This document shows positions 50,646-62,600 of a stretch of 64,000 nucleotides of DNA, one piece after another; positions within the stretch are counted from its first letter, which is position 1, and the number at the start of each line of letters is the position of its first letter. Location: assembly GCA_004154925.1 (NCBI GenBank), contig QJNS01000297.1:21322-85321 (forward strand). The letters run 5' to 3'. Below the pieces are notes generated by a model. The model searched no databases. It saw only the letters and a list, made by a program, of their open reading frames with translations, and was not told the origin of the DNA. The translations under genes were made by a program, and so were the position numbers. The stretch comes from Monosporascus cannonballus (Eukaryota; Ascomycota; Sordariomycetes; Xylariales).

Positions 50646-50881
50646 ATAGTAAGTTATAATTTTTTAATTCCGTTTGGTATATTCTTAAATAAAGTTTTTA
50701 ACTTTTATTTTAAAAATTTATAAATATAATAATACTAAAAAAATTAGAAAATAACAAAAATTAATTTTATATAGAGCTTTAAAAAGCTTTTACACCGTAT
50801 ATACAATTTTTAACTCGGGGTTAAATTAATAAAGATATTTAAAAAAAAATATTTTAGATTAATATATATTTTTTAATTAGA

Positions 50882-51740
50882 ACGCTCCTACGGCCGTAAT
50901 AACGCGATTAATATACGTAATATTTTATTATAGGCTTTTTAAAAATAATTTAATATACAAGAAACCCGTTTAGCTATATTTTTATCCGTATAAGTTATAA
51001 TTATTACGTTATAGTTATAAGGGCGTTCCGGATTTGGCTGCCCTTAATTTTTTTATAGTTACGACGTAATAACGATAATCCGTACCGATAAAAAAATTAC
51101 TGCACAGGTTTTTCTTATATTAAATATATTAAGGAAACCCGGCATACGATAATACGACCTGTAATTATATTATTATAAATATAAGGGTATTATCGTTATT
51201 TACTTCTTAAATTTAAATTTAACGGTATCGGCCTTAATTTCAATTTTAAAAAATTTAAAAAAATTTATATATATATTAATTTATATTTGATAGATATATT
51301 AAGTATTAAACTTATCGAAATTAAATTAATTATATTATAATTATAAGGGCATTTCGGATTTAGTTGTTTATAACTTTTTTATAATTACAACGTAATAATA
51401 ATAATCCGTATAAGAAAATATATAACTGGATAAATTTTTTTTATATTGGATATTTTTGAAAAGCCTATAGCAAAATGTTGCATACGGTAATTATGTTATT
51501 ATAGCTATAAGGGCGTTCCGGATTTGGCTGCCCTTAACCTTTTTATAGTTACGACGTAATAACGATAGCTCGTACGGGCAAAAACATAGCTGGACCGGTT
51601 TTCCTATATTAAATTACCCTTGGACGGCTTATGACAAAATAATATACGCGGTATTTGCGTTATCGCAGCCATAAAAACGTTACGGTCGATAAATTTCCTA
51701 AATTTCAACTTAATTATATTACCTTTAATCTTTATCGAAA
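50882..51740. repeat. Tandem array of about 164-bp units, first unit inverted
   Basis: The landmark TATAAGGGCGTTCCGGATTT, or mutated versions, occurs at about 51,021, 51,185, 51,347, 51,511 and 51,675, a spacing of 162-164 bp. Shared blocks include TTACGACGTAATAACGATA and TGGACCGGTTTTCCTATATT. The unit at 50,882-51,015 is in the opposite direction, so the array begins head to head. It is satellite-like. Confidence 0.75.
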
Positions 51741-53044
51741 AAATATAAAAAAATTCTTATACGCGTAAAAGTTTTTATTTAACGTATATTAAAAAGATAA
51801 AAATTATTCGATTTAAATTAATTGCAAAAATAAAAAAAATCGGTTATTTTATGAAAAAAAATATAAAACGAAAACGTTTTTGCATAACTTTAACTTAGGC
51901 CTCGCGGGTTCGTTACGGGGATATATTATTTGATTGGTTAATTTTAGCGCCTTGGCGTAATACATAAAAGTATATCCAAAATAGAAACGAGCCAGCAGAG
52001 GTCTGAGCTAGCTGAGGTAATAGGTGGGGTCCCGGGTTAGGTCTCCAACTCTTAGGTCATAACAATCATTAAGCCATCACAGGCGGTGTGACCCCTCCAT
52101 TAACGGCCTGATCCGGACAAATTCAGTTATAGCACTATCAGCCGCATGATAACTATATGCATATACTCAACAGCATTAAGGAGACACCTGGTCCATTATA
52201 AAATATGGACCTTGCTAAAGAAAGAAACAGAGAATTACTTCCTTCCTAATCCTACTCCGATGCTGCAACTAACATTCATAATTATATAATATTAATGACA
52301 GTAATGTATTAATAACGTACATTGTTTTATTCTTAAGATGGAGGTCTATATAGGCCCAAAAAGGTATTATTTTAACTCGTCGTTGTTGTCGGAAGTGACA
52401 GTTGAACTTATCACTCTTTTTCGGTCAACGGCCAGGTCCATTTCAGCAATGGAGGGGTGCCGGATTGGTGGGCCTGACCGCTTCCTTCGCTTGCATCAAC
52501 CCAACAAATGATTGGCAGAGACATCCCGCCATCCAGTCTCTTGAGGCTGTTCGATGCCCACGTCTGTATAGATACCATGCCAGTATATGAGGGGTTGTTT
52601 CCCGTGGCGGTATAGTCAGATGCCTTCAAGCGGTCTTCAAGCTGCATAGAGACTTGCCTCTATGCGGTCTACGCTGTAATAGGCATCGGCACCGAGCGAG
52701 GCAGTACCATCGGGACGGAACCATATCGGCTTAGCTCTGCGGAACTGCACACCGATAGCTCGGCTATGTTACTCGCCTCCCTTCGGGAAGAAGCCGCCGA
52801 AAATGCATTCGCCACTTTGGACGAGGCGGGCCAGCTCTTTAGGTCTTGATATATGGGTAAAACGAAGACTCCACCATCCTTTAATAGTTCGTTGATCGCC
52901 ACGTTTAAAAAGCGGTATTTCTGACAACTTGCAGCCTTAGACATCTGCTTGCTGCGCGAAATCGAGCACGAGCTTTGCTCTACCCGTATTCCGTCATCTT
53001 TTAGTGTCAGTGCAGCCGACCAATAACCACACCCTTCAGCCGCG
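51741..53044. other. Boundary of gene island 2 and upstream region; possible minus-strand coding remnants
   Basis: Composition switches to normal near 51,880-52,000. Two minus-strand open frames (52,944-52,669 and 52,647-52,411) look protein-like but are separated by stops, and I cannot assign them. They may be exons or relics of one gene. A CCAAT box at about 53,023 lies just upstream of the FAD-oxidoreductase start. Confidence 0.4.
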
Positions 53045-54811
53045 ATGAAGCCTTTTGGTTATGCTGCGGTTGGCGCCTTGGCGCCTTGGATCGCCTCCGC
53101 TGCCAGCGCGAGCAAGAGCGCAGAATGTGTCCGTACCAGCATGGAATACATGTCATCTAATTGTGGCTGATTGTCTCGCTAGTGCCGCGCCCTCGCCAAA
53201 GTGGGCAGCCTCGCCGGCAAGGTTGTGTACCCTGACACCGAACTCTACGAGGATCGACTGGATTCGTACTGGTCGAAGAGTGCAGCGCTTGAGCCTTGGT
53301 GCATGGTCCTGCCGCTGACTGCGGAAGACGTCTCTTCGGTTGTGAAGGTTATTTCGAAAAAGAAATGTCCCTTTGGCATCCGAAGTGGCGGACACAGCCA
53401 ATTTGCAGGTTCCAGCAGCGTAGAGAAAGGAATCACGATCGACCTGGGTACGTCGCAAGCATTTGTGGAGCGGTATACGGAACGAGGTACACTGACAGGC
53501 TATGACAGGTTATATGAACGCCACTTCGTATGACCCAGAGAAGAAGATGGCTTTAGTCCGGCCCGGCGCCATGTGGAGGGATGTATATGCCACGCTGGCG
53601 CCACATGATGTATCTATTACCGGTGGTCGAGCAGACCTCGTTGGTGTCGGCGGCTTCATCACGGGCGGTGGTTACTCGTTCCACCTTGATGCTTATGGAT
53701 TCGCTTGCGACAATGTTCGAAACTTCGAAGCCGTTCTCGCTGACGGTCGGATCGTCAATGCTAACGCAAACGAGAATGCCGACCTTTGGAAAGCATTGAA
53801 GGGCAGCTCCGGGAACCTTGGCATTGTCACTCGATTCGATATGGGTAAGTTGACGTCTACGCCCTTTTTCTCCGCCGAGGAGTTCGGACCCGTGATATCT
53901 TAAACTCATATATCCGACGACCGAATACTAATTGTAAGCAACGAAGATATTATTGAGTCGGCCAATATCTGGGGAGGCTCGACGTTCTACGACTTGAGCC
54001 AGAAGGACGCCGTGTTCAATGCGTACGTCGAGTTTGCCGAGAACACGGCATCAGACGAGCATAGCCAGGCCATTCTACACCTGCCCTACGCGGGCGAGTT
54101 TGTTCTGAAAACGATTCTATCTAACAGCGCAGCTGTTGTCGAACCTCCCGCTTTTGCCGATTACCTGGATATCCCGAGCCTCTCGACCACGCTGCGGTCA
54201 ACCAACATTTCCGACATCACCCTCGAGAACAGTGGCAACCAGCCTATCGGCATCTAGTAAGTTAAAATTAATCGCATAACTGCGAAGTATGGCTAATTGT
54301 CGACTTCAGTGCCGACTGGTTCGTTGGCTTGTATAAGAACGATATCCGAATCATCCAGTTCGTTGACATGAAGCACGCGGAGTACGTAGCCAAAATGGAA
54401 GCAGCGCTGGGCCCGGAGGCCGTTGTCGAGACCCTCTGCCAATTCCAACCCGTCACTGAGTCGTCTATAAAACACAGCGAACTCAAGGGTGGCAATGTCC
54501 TTGGCCTCGAACCTATCGTCAAGGATGGTGCGACGCAGATGTGGCTTTTTACTGTGCAGGTGTACAACGCAAAAGACGAGGCTAAGGTTATCCCGCTCGC
54601 AAAGCAGTTTTTGGATGAGGTGGATGAGTACGCGGACTCGATCGGGATCAACTTGAACTGGAGGTACTTGAACTACGCATACAAGGACCAGGATCCCATC
54701 GCGGAATATGGCGTCGATGCCATCAACACGATCAAGGCTGCCGCCGCGAAATACGATCCCAAAGGAGTATTCCAAAAGCTCCGCCGATCTGGATTCAAGA
54801 TTCCGGCATAA
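53045..54811 (+). CDS. Secreted FAD-dependent oxidoreductase (berberine-bridge-type), five exons
   Basis: The spliced model is 53,045-53,128, 53,183-53,447, 53,509-53,844, 53,947-54,256 and 54,310-54,811. All introns (53-102 nt) are GT...AG with CTGAT, CTAAT or ACTAAT branch-like sites, and phases agree, giving 498 aa. Residues 1-23 (MKPFGYAAVGALAPWIASAA) look like a signal peptide. RSGGHSQF carries the histidine (about residue 99) that binds FAD covalently in this family. GVGGFITGGGYSF and SSGNLGIVTRFDM are further FAD-binding motifs. The C-terminus, LNYAYKDQDPI ... YDPKGVFQ, is the usual substrate-domain end. The family oxidises varied small molecules, including sugars and secondary-metabolite intermediates. 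The substrate cannot be told. The gene appears intact and escaped RIP. Confidence 0.92.
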
Positions 54812-57288
54812 AGCGTAATGCGGAGGACGTCGGATGATGATGATGATCTGCCTTTCGCATATCGGTGCTTTCGATTCGTATGAATTATGAAGTAATGATC
54901 ACATGTGCTGACCTACATAGACTGATCTTCTAATGGTAGTTAAACATAAGTTCTAAATGAGAAATTCTTTTCCATAAGTGAAAGGATAAAAGGCAGCTGA
55001 ATTTATCATTAGGTATTTTGACGTTCAAAGCACATCTCGTTCAAGTAGTTTGCTTGTGGCGTGAAACTTTCTGCGCCATGTGACGAGACGCATTCCCGAA
55101 GCACTACGGACCATAAAGAAGTTTATTGGCTCATTTACATCTCGAAAGTGGAAAGAGTACAGGAGCGATGAAGCAGGATAGCGGAGCATACCCCTGTTGA
55201 ATGTCTGGGGTCATGGAATGGGGGTTGTATTGACACAGGGTTGAGGGTGCGTGCATGGAAGGTTTTGGATTTTAGTGATGTCTATATAAGGCGGCTTCAC
55301 GTCCCAGGTGAAAATGACGGCTCATTCCCCAACCTCCCTACACTCATTCAACCCTTAGACACTCCTTTAATGGCGAACACACGACGGGGTCCCCGCGCAC
55401 TCTCTGACTGCCTGTTGGACCGCGATCTTCTTTGACGTTGAAGATATCGTCGAATCAGCATTGCAGCTGCCATACGCCACGTCCTGCGCCAAGACAATAT
55501 ACTCCCGATCAACGCCATCTACAACACCTGCGGGATCCGTTCTGGTCGTATGATAACGATTGCAAGCAACCAGGCTAATCCCTTTCTGGAACCGCGTAAA
55601 ACTACAGTAGCATGTTGTTTCTCCCTTTCCGCTTTTGGCAGAGGTCCGCTGTTGAAGAATGCCCCGATACGGTCAGCGGCAGGGCCCCCCAAATCGTTCA
55701 GGCATTGGTCTGTACACAGTTGGTAAAACAACAGACCCTCAAACGCGGCCGGCCAGAAAGCCCTAGGCTTGCAACTTCCCTCGCCTAGTGCGGTTAAGCT
55801 GCAATAGACCAAAGGCTATATATAGGCCGGCCCTACACAAGTCAGGGAGGTCGAAGGTGGCCAGAAAGGTTTGAAGGCGACCCAGTGGAGAAGGACTTGT
55901 GCATGGATCTAAGGCTTGTATAGGATCGAGGACTTCGCTACGAGGGCACAGCTTATTCAAGGGGCGAAAGGGGTTGATACACGGTCAAGCGCGCATTTAT
56001 AAAAGGGTGTGGAATTTGGCGATGCGTCTATATAAGGTGGGTTCAAGCACCAGGTCAAAAGGATAGCTCCTTGAACATCAGTTGTCACACTTACTAAGGA
56101 GCAGATGCACAGCTCTTGAGGTTATATTGACTTGTAGGAAGCTAGGAAGCGTTGATCCCACTTGTTGTGGGTGATCCACTGATATAGGGCTCTTGGGCTC
56201 CGATATTGCTGCTCAACAGGAAGGGGGGGCCCTTTCCACGACATCAGTATGCTTATTCAACCGATCAACACCCTATTTTAGCTGTAGGCTGTCTATGGGT
56301 TGAATGAGTGTAGTGGAGTCGGGTAAGGAGCAATTCTTATGACCTGGGGCCTGAAGCCAACTTACATAGACCTATCAACCTATTTCGACCTTTTTGTGCA
56401 TACGCCCTTGACATGTGTCAGTAGAAAAGTTGGTCTCTACGGAACAATAGCCAGAGTTCTCTACCGGCAACCCACAACTCGAAGACTGAGAGTAACCATC
56501 CCAGCTCGGAGTCCACTGGCAACGTAACTCGGCAACTGGAAATAATTCCAAAAACGTTGGACAAGAGGAGAGTCCCCCCTAGGGGCTTGTGGCCCGCAAC
56601 GGCCCATACTCATATAGAATTGAAGATTCCATGTGTCTCCTAAGTACTTGGTGGCTTCTGCGGTATGCGCTTTGGTAAAAGACTTGGAATAGACCCACTA
56701 CTAACGGCCCGAGAACTCGAATCTGTATATAGTACTTTGAAGTTCCAGCCCATGGCAACACCAGATATTGGCAGCTTAACTTGAATAAAGTCATGTTTCA
56801 CCTCACGGCATATCATAGCCGATGTCCAGAAAGCACGCTATAGTAGAGAAGCATTGTGTTGCATGCCGTCATCGGCCAAGCATGGCGTCCACCTGTTGTG
56901 GACTTGGGGAACCAATTCAATATATCACGTTGTCCCTGTGGACGCATATACCGTAGTTGCAGGGGATAACGAACTACGCAGAAGCTGCGCTCGGCGCCTG
57001 GTACAGGTCTAAGGGATTGTGCAGATTTATTAAGAACCGCTGATGTAGCACAGCTGAACCCCTATTCCAACCCGTTCGCTGATATCGCATAAAATATAGC
57101 AACGCTGATGATTGTAGAGTCGCTTCCAAAGTAAAGCGTGGAAGGGATACTTTGGCAAAGCTTTTCAAGCCGGTTGACCCAACCCAATATGGCCAAGCTT
57201 TTGAGGGAATAAGGTTGGTTCTAACATTCGAAGTTACGGACCATCATACTTCCTCGCTTGCGACCCAGTCCTCAAAGGCTGAGTTTGG
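54812..57288. other. Intergenic, about 2.5 kb of decayed repeats, no intact gene
   Basis: Two diverged direct copies, about 55,225-55,330 and 55,971-56,075, share TCTATATAAGGYGGSTTCA and a following CCAGGT. An inverted pair, CTACACTCATTCAACCC (about 55,338) and GGGTTGAATGAGTGTAG (about 56,295), encloses about 0.95 kb. A minus-strand frame at 55,519-55,812 reads like broken protein but is not recognised. These look like old transposon or promoter duplications. Confidence 0.45.
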
Positions 57289-58344
57289 TCACGGCGACGA
57301 ACCCCACATTGATCTGAGAATCTTCTGGGCAGACCTGGGAAGTGAAGAAGGTGGACTTGAACGCTGCTTTGTGCATCGATGAATTACCGGGGTTTCCTCA
57401 TAATAGAGGGGGAGCGGATGATAGGTAGGCCGCGGGTACTGTAACGGTTGTCCGTAAGGCCCCAAGAAACGCTTCCTCTGAGTATCCTTGTCTTCCGGAG
57501 GTAGATACCAGGATAATATACCCGGAAAGTCGAAAACTTCCGGTGGTGGGTGAGGCATCGCATCCGGGAGAGGTCGTTTTTGTGTGCGCATGAGCGGCTT
57601 TCGAGAAGGTTCTGGTAGCGGATACCATATAGGTCGGTAAGGGTGTACTGGAGGTGGATGAATCGTGGGCGGATGGAATTTTCTTGGCCGTGGATCATAG
57701 ACTATTGGTGGAGTCCTGATTCTGATGTCCGAGTAAGGGGGCTGTGGATTATTCACTGGCGGCGTTATTTCCGTCGTATCCGGTTGATTCGTGTTTATCA
57801 GGGTTGGCAAGCCGGCCGTCTGCATGAACGGCTGCCCGTATGGGGCCAAAGTTATTTCGTCTGGGCCTGTGAAGACACTGTGCGGAGACGGTGGTGGTCC
57901 ATCATCTCCAGAACGTATGGCTGCCTGCTCCTGGGCACCGTTTGGTGACGGTTGAGTAGTTTGGGAGGCGAACCACCCACAGAGAACTCCCAACGGACCG
58001 GGTTGAGGATCCCAGGGCGGCAAGATGCTGGGTGGTTCTCTAGTGGTAGCTATGGCGTGTTGCTGATTGGCAGCATATCCCTCTGCCATGGGTTGTTGAC
58101 TAGCCCGTTCCCTCTCCGCTTGTACTTGCGAAAGGTCCATATAGATGCGATTTGGTGCAGAGGATTCTCCATCATGGGGTTCGGGGGAAACGCGTTCATG
58201 ATCCTCCCCGGCGTTGTGGCATCGGGGCACTTCGGGTATCTCGCCGATGGGCACCGAGTTCATACATTCCTCAATATTCCTTCTAAAAGCTTCATCTCGA
58301 CGCTTACCCTCATTCATGGCGGCCACCATGTGCCTTTGCAACAT
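57289..58344 (-). CDS. Proline-rich protein of unknown function, 351 aa
   Basis: This long minus-strand open frame is taken from the ATG at 58,344; the frame also opens six bases earlier with GTG, and a stop lies upstream. The N-terminal 60 residues are charged and helix-like (MLQRHMVAAMNEGKRRDEAF). Residues from about 100 are very rich in Pro, Tyr and His, with GPYGQP and PPPVHPYRPIWYPLPEP-type runs, so mostly disordered. No signal peptide, membrane segment or catalytic motif is seen. The frame has no stops over 1 kb in otherwise decayed surroundings, which supports a real gene. A 5' exon may be missing, since TTTTACAG lies 55 bp upstream. Low complexity prevents a family call. Confidence 0.5.
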   Translation of the reverse strand: MLQRHMVAAMNEGKRRDEAFRRNIEECMNSVPIGEIPEVPRCHNAGEDHERVSPEPHDGESSAPNRIYMDLSQVQAERERASQQPMAEGYAANQQHAIATTREPPSILPPWDPQPGPLGVLCGWFASQTTQPSPNGAQEQAAIRSGDDGPPPSPHSVFTGPDEITLAPYGQPFMQTAGLPTLINTNQPDTTEITPPVNNPQPPYSDIRIRTPPIVYDPRPRKFHPPTIHPPPVHPYRPIWYPLPEPSRKPLMRTQKRPLPDAMPHPPPEVFDFPGILSWYLPPEDKDTQRKRFLGPYGQPLQYPRPTYHPLPLYYEETPVIHRCTKQRSSPPSSLPRSAQKILRSMWGSSP

Positions 58345-60463
58345 GGTCACAGTGGTCTAATGAGTTCCTCCGATGCTCCGTCGTGCGTTGGCGAATCCTG
58401 TAAAATAGAAAAGATAAGCGAGTCATACGTTTGCTGAGGAGCGAGGACAAGTAATCGTAGTAAGGATGGAATCGAAACGCATATAAGTATAACCAGTGGT
58501 ACAATTCCTGAAGTGCTTATCATCAGAATTGATGATGCGGTCTAACACGTACGTTGCCAAAATATTCGGGTGCATTCATCTCTTCCTAGCTGACCGGGAC
58601 CTTCTTGCTCCAAGGCCGTTTAAAGTGACGCTTGCTTGCGTTGTCCTACCTTAACCGGGAACTGGCGACCCAGCTTGCTTTCTGCCCTCACCATTACGCT
58701 GTCCGCGAGTGATCATGCAAAGACATACATCAATCCCTTGTATGCTTTCTTGATTGAACTCTATTATATTAATATGGAGAATCTGTTGCAAATGCGAAGA
58801 TAATAGGGATATACCAGTCATCCCGTGGTAAGCTACGTTCCCGGAAGAGTGACAAACCTGCACAGTAACAGACTATTATAAAAAGATTCAAGAATGCCTC
58901 GGTTGGGAGTGCATTCCATCACAACACTTTATGTGGCGGAAGCATGTTATTAAGGGAGCGGCCTCCGAAGGACAGAGTTAAAGCTATTTTTTTTGAAAGT
59001 GTTACGGGCATAACTTTGTATATTTATCAAACGAGTTCTTTCTCCTTTCCGACCATACACGCATTGTGACATATGCTGTCCCATCACTATTTATTCACCA
59101 CTCTATGAAGCGTCAGTGTTACCAATGTCATTTTCTTATGCTAAAAGGCCTATATCAGTTCTTTCAAGACATATGTTTTGTCTTCGCAGTTGTGGTGGGT
59201 GTTCATGGCTATTGCCTCCCAAGTTCCACTTTTACATATGGGGGTTGATCGGTTTACTGATATGCCTCGATGTCGTCATCCCACTGTAACTAAGTCGATT
59301 GGGTTGCTTCGAGCTCTCGACAACTACTAACGAGTAACGCACTATTCCCGGACAGTTACATTGATACACTCGGCGACATTCTTCAGCGCCTTCAAATCCG
59401 TCAAAGCAGCCCTATTTGTCAGATCCTGAAGTGCCGAAAAATGTGAGGCCCCACATTACGGCGGGACACTATCAGGTCTTAAATCTCACACTATTGCCGA
59501 CGACTAGTGGGCTTTACTCCTTATCAGCAGCTATAAAACGATCCGTATAATACAGTAATTGTAGGAGGAAGTTCTTCCAAGCCACCCCGCTGTGCGCTAG
59601 GCTTAGCTGAGGCCTTAGCAAAATCCAAATATGCAGTCCTGCGGCATATAGAGTCAATGCGGACGGATCCATCGCCAATCAATGGCAAAGCAAGTAGTAG
59701 TATGCCATGATGCACCCTGTATGCCAATGATGTTCTCCCCGTAATCATGATGGTTGCCGTCCCATTGACCAAGTTTGTCATTTCTATATCGGGCTAACCC
59801 CATCCGCAGCCTGCAGGTGATGGAACCTGTGAAAGCATCCATATAGCCTTGCATCTTGTTAGCTCTGCCCCATTGTTGTGTAGGGACTCGAGCCAGAATG
59901 GTGGACAACCCTTGACTCCAGCGCCACCGAAACCTCTAGCGGTTGATCACAAGTTCGTGAAAGTACAGTGAAGATCTCTTGTTAAGTCAGAGAACCAGTC
60001 ATAATGCTCCATTCCATAGAGACACCCCGGAGGCCCCGTTATGTTAACCTAGGTTCCCTCGTTGATATTGTGTGATTTACAGTATACCCGCAAAGCGTCA
60101 TTGGAGGCACGCAGCGACGGGGTGGTATAAAGAGTTCTTATATATGTTCTGCATGGTACATACAGCTAGCTTAGCAAAGGTGCTATAAAACAGAATCTTA
60201 TTTCTACCTCGCCTTTTTTTTTCACGTACGAAACCCTTACCAAGGTTATTTGTGGCCATACAAAGCGACCTTATATTTCGAGCGATATGGATGGGTAAAT
60301 GTTTGACTTCTAATGCTATCTTGTACAGGACGGAATTTATCCCCTATTCAGTACCCGCAAGAACAATCTCGCGCCAACCATCCATTTGAGTAACTAGAAA
60401 GGGGTACACAGCAATGGATGCGCCATTGGAGTGGAGAGTTGCACGGCCGGAATCTTCGACTTG
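58345..60463. other. No gene supported
   Basis: About 2.1 kb of normal-composition DNA with short overlapping frames only. Minus-strand frames at 59,524-59,908 look faintly coding but are broken. No RNA gene or repeat was identified. Confidence 0.45.
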
Positions 60464-62600
60464 TTAGTATATCAGCCCCCTACGTGCGATACGTCCCATG
60501 TTAGGAACGTCGTAGGCACCCCGTCTAGCGAGAGACGAAGCAGCCGCGTCGCCGCCTGTGGTGCCCAGAATGACGTCTGCCCAGGTGATGTTCGAGTACA
60601 GCGGCATATCCGAGGGACACACGGTTCCGGGCTCCGGAAGGGTACCGTTCAGCCAGTAGGCAGCTGTGGTCTGCAGGGTGCAGAGCGAGCGCACGGCCAA
60701 GGAGCCATGCTAGAGTTTCCACGACATCATTAGCTCTCGAGTACAATACCCCTAGACAGCAGACGTGCGTGTAGGGAAGGGAGGGGGCGGAAGAGAGAAG
60801 AGGCAACAACGTACACCGTAGCCGTTGACCTCGAGCACGACGCTGCCCTCGAACCCTGAGCTGACGTTGCGCGCCGACACGAGTGGCGTAAGCGCGTCGT
60901 ATGTGTTGCCGATAAAGAGAACAGGCCCGCGCGTGAGCACGCTGTCGAAGCGGCCGCCGTATCGCTCACGCGCCTCGATGCGCCACTGCGCGCATGCGAA
61001 ATTCACGACGGCCGGCACGTCGCCCATAATGCGGCTTATAGCGTACAGGCGATCGAAGGCCGGCAGCACGGCGTCGAAGGTCTTAGCCCGCGCCGTCCGC
61101 TCGCCGCAGTGGATGCCAAGTCGGGCCGACACGATGTGCTGGATCTCGCGGATGGTCTCGGTGTCCGAGTCCCAGGGGTTGTGGCCCATCTCCGCCAGTG
61201 CCTCCGCCAGTGCCGCCACGTCGCCCGCGAGCACGAGGTCCAGCGTTGTTGCCAAAGCCGGCCACCCGGACGTCCCGTATAGCGCCTCGATGATGAGCCC
61301 CTTTAGCACGCTGTAGTCGAACACAGTGTAGCCTACGGCTAGGGGCCGGCGCTTAAGCGTCTCTAGGGCGTCCCATACTGCCTGCTCGAGCTCCTCGGCC
61401 GTCGCGGTCCCGTTACCGCCGCCGCTGCGCCGCTGCGCCGGCGCGCCAGGGCGCAGTTCTCTGGCGCCACGACGCACCCCTCGAAGATGGCCGAAAAGAC
61501 CTTGTCCGAGTCTGTCCACATTTCGAAATCCCTAGAAACAGAAACCCGGGAATGTCAGTTAAGTACCCCTGAAAGCTATATTTCGGAGTTTTCGAAACCT
61601 ACGCGGACGCGTGGTAGTATTCGTGCGGGTTCAGGGCGCCGTCTAATATTATTTTATCGACTTTATCAGGGAACATGGCGGCGACTGTGGCTCCTAACGT
61701 CGTGCCATACGAAAAACCTAATTAATAGAACGTTAACTATTGTGGATCATTATCTTAGGTACGTTACAGTTGCCGTCGAGTTGACCGGCCATTTCCGGCG
61801 GTGTTCGTAACCTACCCCAGTACCGGAGCAGCCCGTCCTCCTCCAGCGCCTCGGCGACCCTCATCAGGTCCCGCGCGACGAAAGCCGTGCTGATAAGGCT
61901 GCCCGTTTCCGCCGCCCTTTCGGCGCACATATGGGCCCCGATGTCGGCCAGGGCCCAGAGCCGGCCCAGCATGAACTCGGTGGCGTTGCCGAGCTTTTGT
62001 TCGTTGGCGGCCGTGAACATCTCGGCGTCGTTGTCGTAGCACCAGAACGGGATCGTATTGCCAGTGCCGCTGCGGGGGTTTCGCAAGAGTCGTTAGTTGT
62101 ATCTCTGGATTAAGGAGAGGAGGGCTCCTGTTGAGCAAAAAGTTCTCCGTCCCGACAATTGGGGGATCCCTGGGGTTGGTTTCCTTACCGTGGGTCGAAG
62201 GTGACGAGGTCGTAGGAACTGCCGGTAAGCCTAGGTCGATGTAAGCACTGTGACCAGAGTGACTCGGCTCTTCTTATATGGGAGTTTTCCCTTACGCTTG
62301 TAGCAGCGACGCTATATCGGCGAGGGTTTGTCTATTGGTCATGCCGGGGCCCCCGAAGTTGAACTGGATACTGCCCAGGGACGGCTGTATCGCGGCAGGA
62401 ATCTTGACGAGCTGCAGTCTGAGAGTCTCGTTGGACGCCGGCTTAGTGTAATCGAGGGGTACGCGCAAGCTACCGCATTCTATGACGGTAGAATTACGGA
62501 TGTCATCGCAATAACCCCAATCGATTTTGGAAGATAAATATTTGCTGCCTTGTACGAGGGCCAAGGGGGAAAGCAGTAGCGAATTTCGAAAGGAAAGCAT
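60464..62600 (-). CDS. Secreted alpha/beta-hydrolase, tripeptidyl-aminopeptidase-like (S33 type), six exons, one frameshift
   Basis: The minus-strand model has exons 62,600-62,296, 62,218-62,189, 62,069-61,816, 61,717-61,603, 61,531-60,815 and 60,709-60,464, about 555 aa. All introns are GT...AG and phases agree except inside exon 5. Family members release N-terminal peptides or cleave esters. Visible are a signal-like N-terminus (MLSFRNSLLLSPLALVQG), the oxyanion motif FNFGGPG, DLVTFDPRGTGN, the nucleophile motif GFSYGT, the acid in GNTYDALTP, and the histidine in NGYGHGS formed across the last splice junction. The last exon holds the C-terminal TAP-like cap (SLCTLQTTAAYWLNGTLPEPG). Exon 5 needs a one-base correction between CALARR and NGTATAEE, in the GCGGCGCA-type repeat at about 61,412-61,450. 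This is a recent lesion, polymorphism or sequencing error; otherwise the gene is complete. Confidence 0.82.
61412..61450. repeat. GC-rich microsatellite causing the hydrolase frameshift
   Basis: CGCCGCCGCTGCGCCGCTGC is a run of imperfect CGCTGC units. The reading frame of the hydrolase changes by one base across it. The segment encodes a variable linker, not a catalytic motif. Confidence 0.6.

Noticed and set aside
52020..52060. GTCCCGGGTTAGGTCTCCAA, tRNA T-arm-like
   Set aside because: No matching acceptor stem, anticodon arm or cloverleaf could be folded around it.
53129..53182. Two stops near the start of the FAD oxidoreductase as a sign of a pseudogene
   Set aside because: They fall in a 54-nt stretch with GT...AG ends and a CTGAT branch-like site; removing it keeps frame and joins family-conserved sequence.
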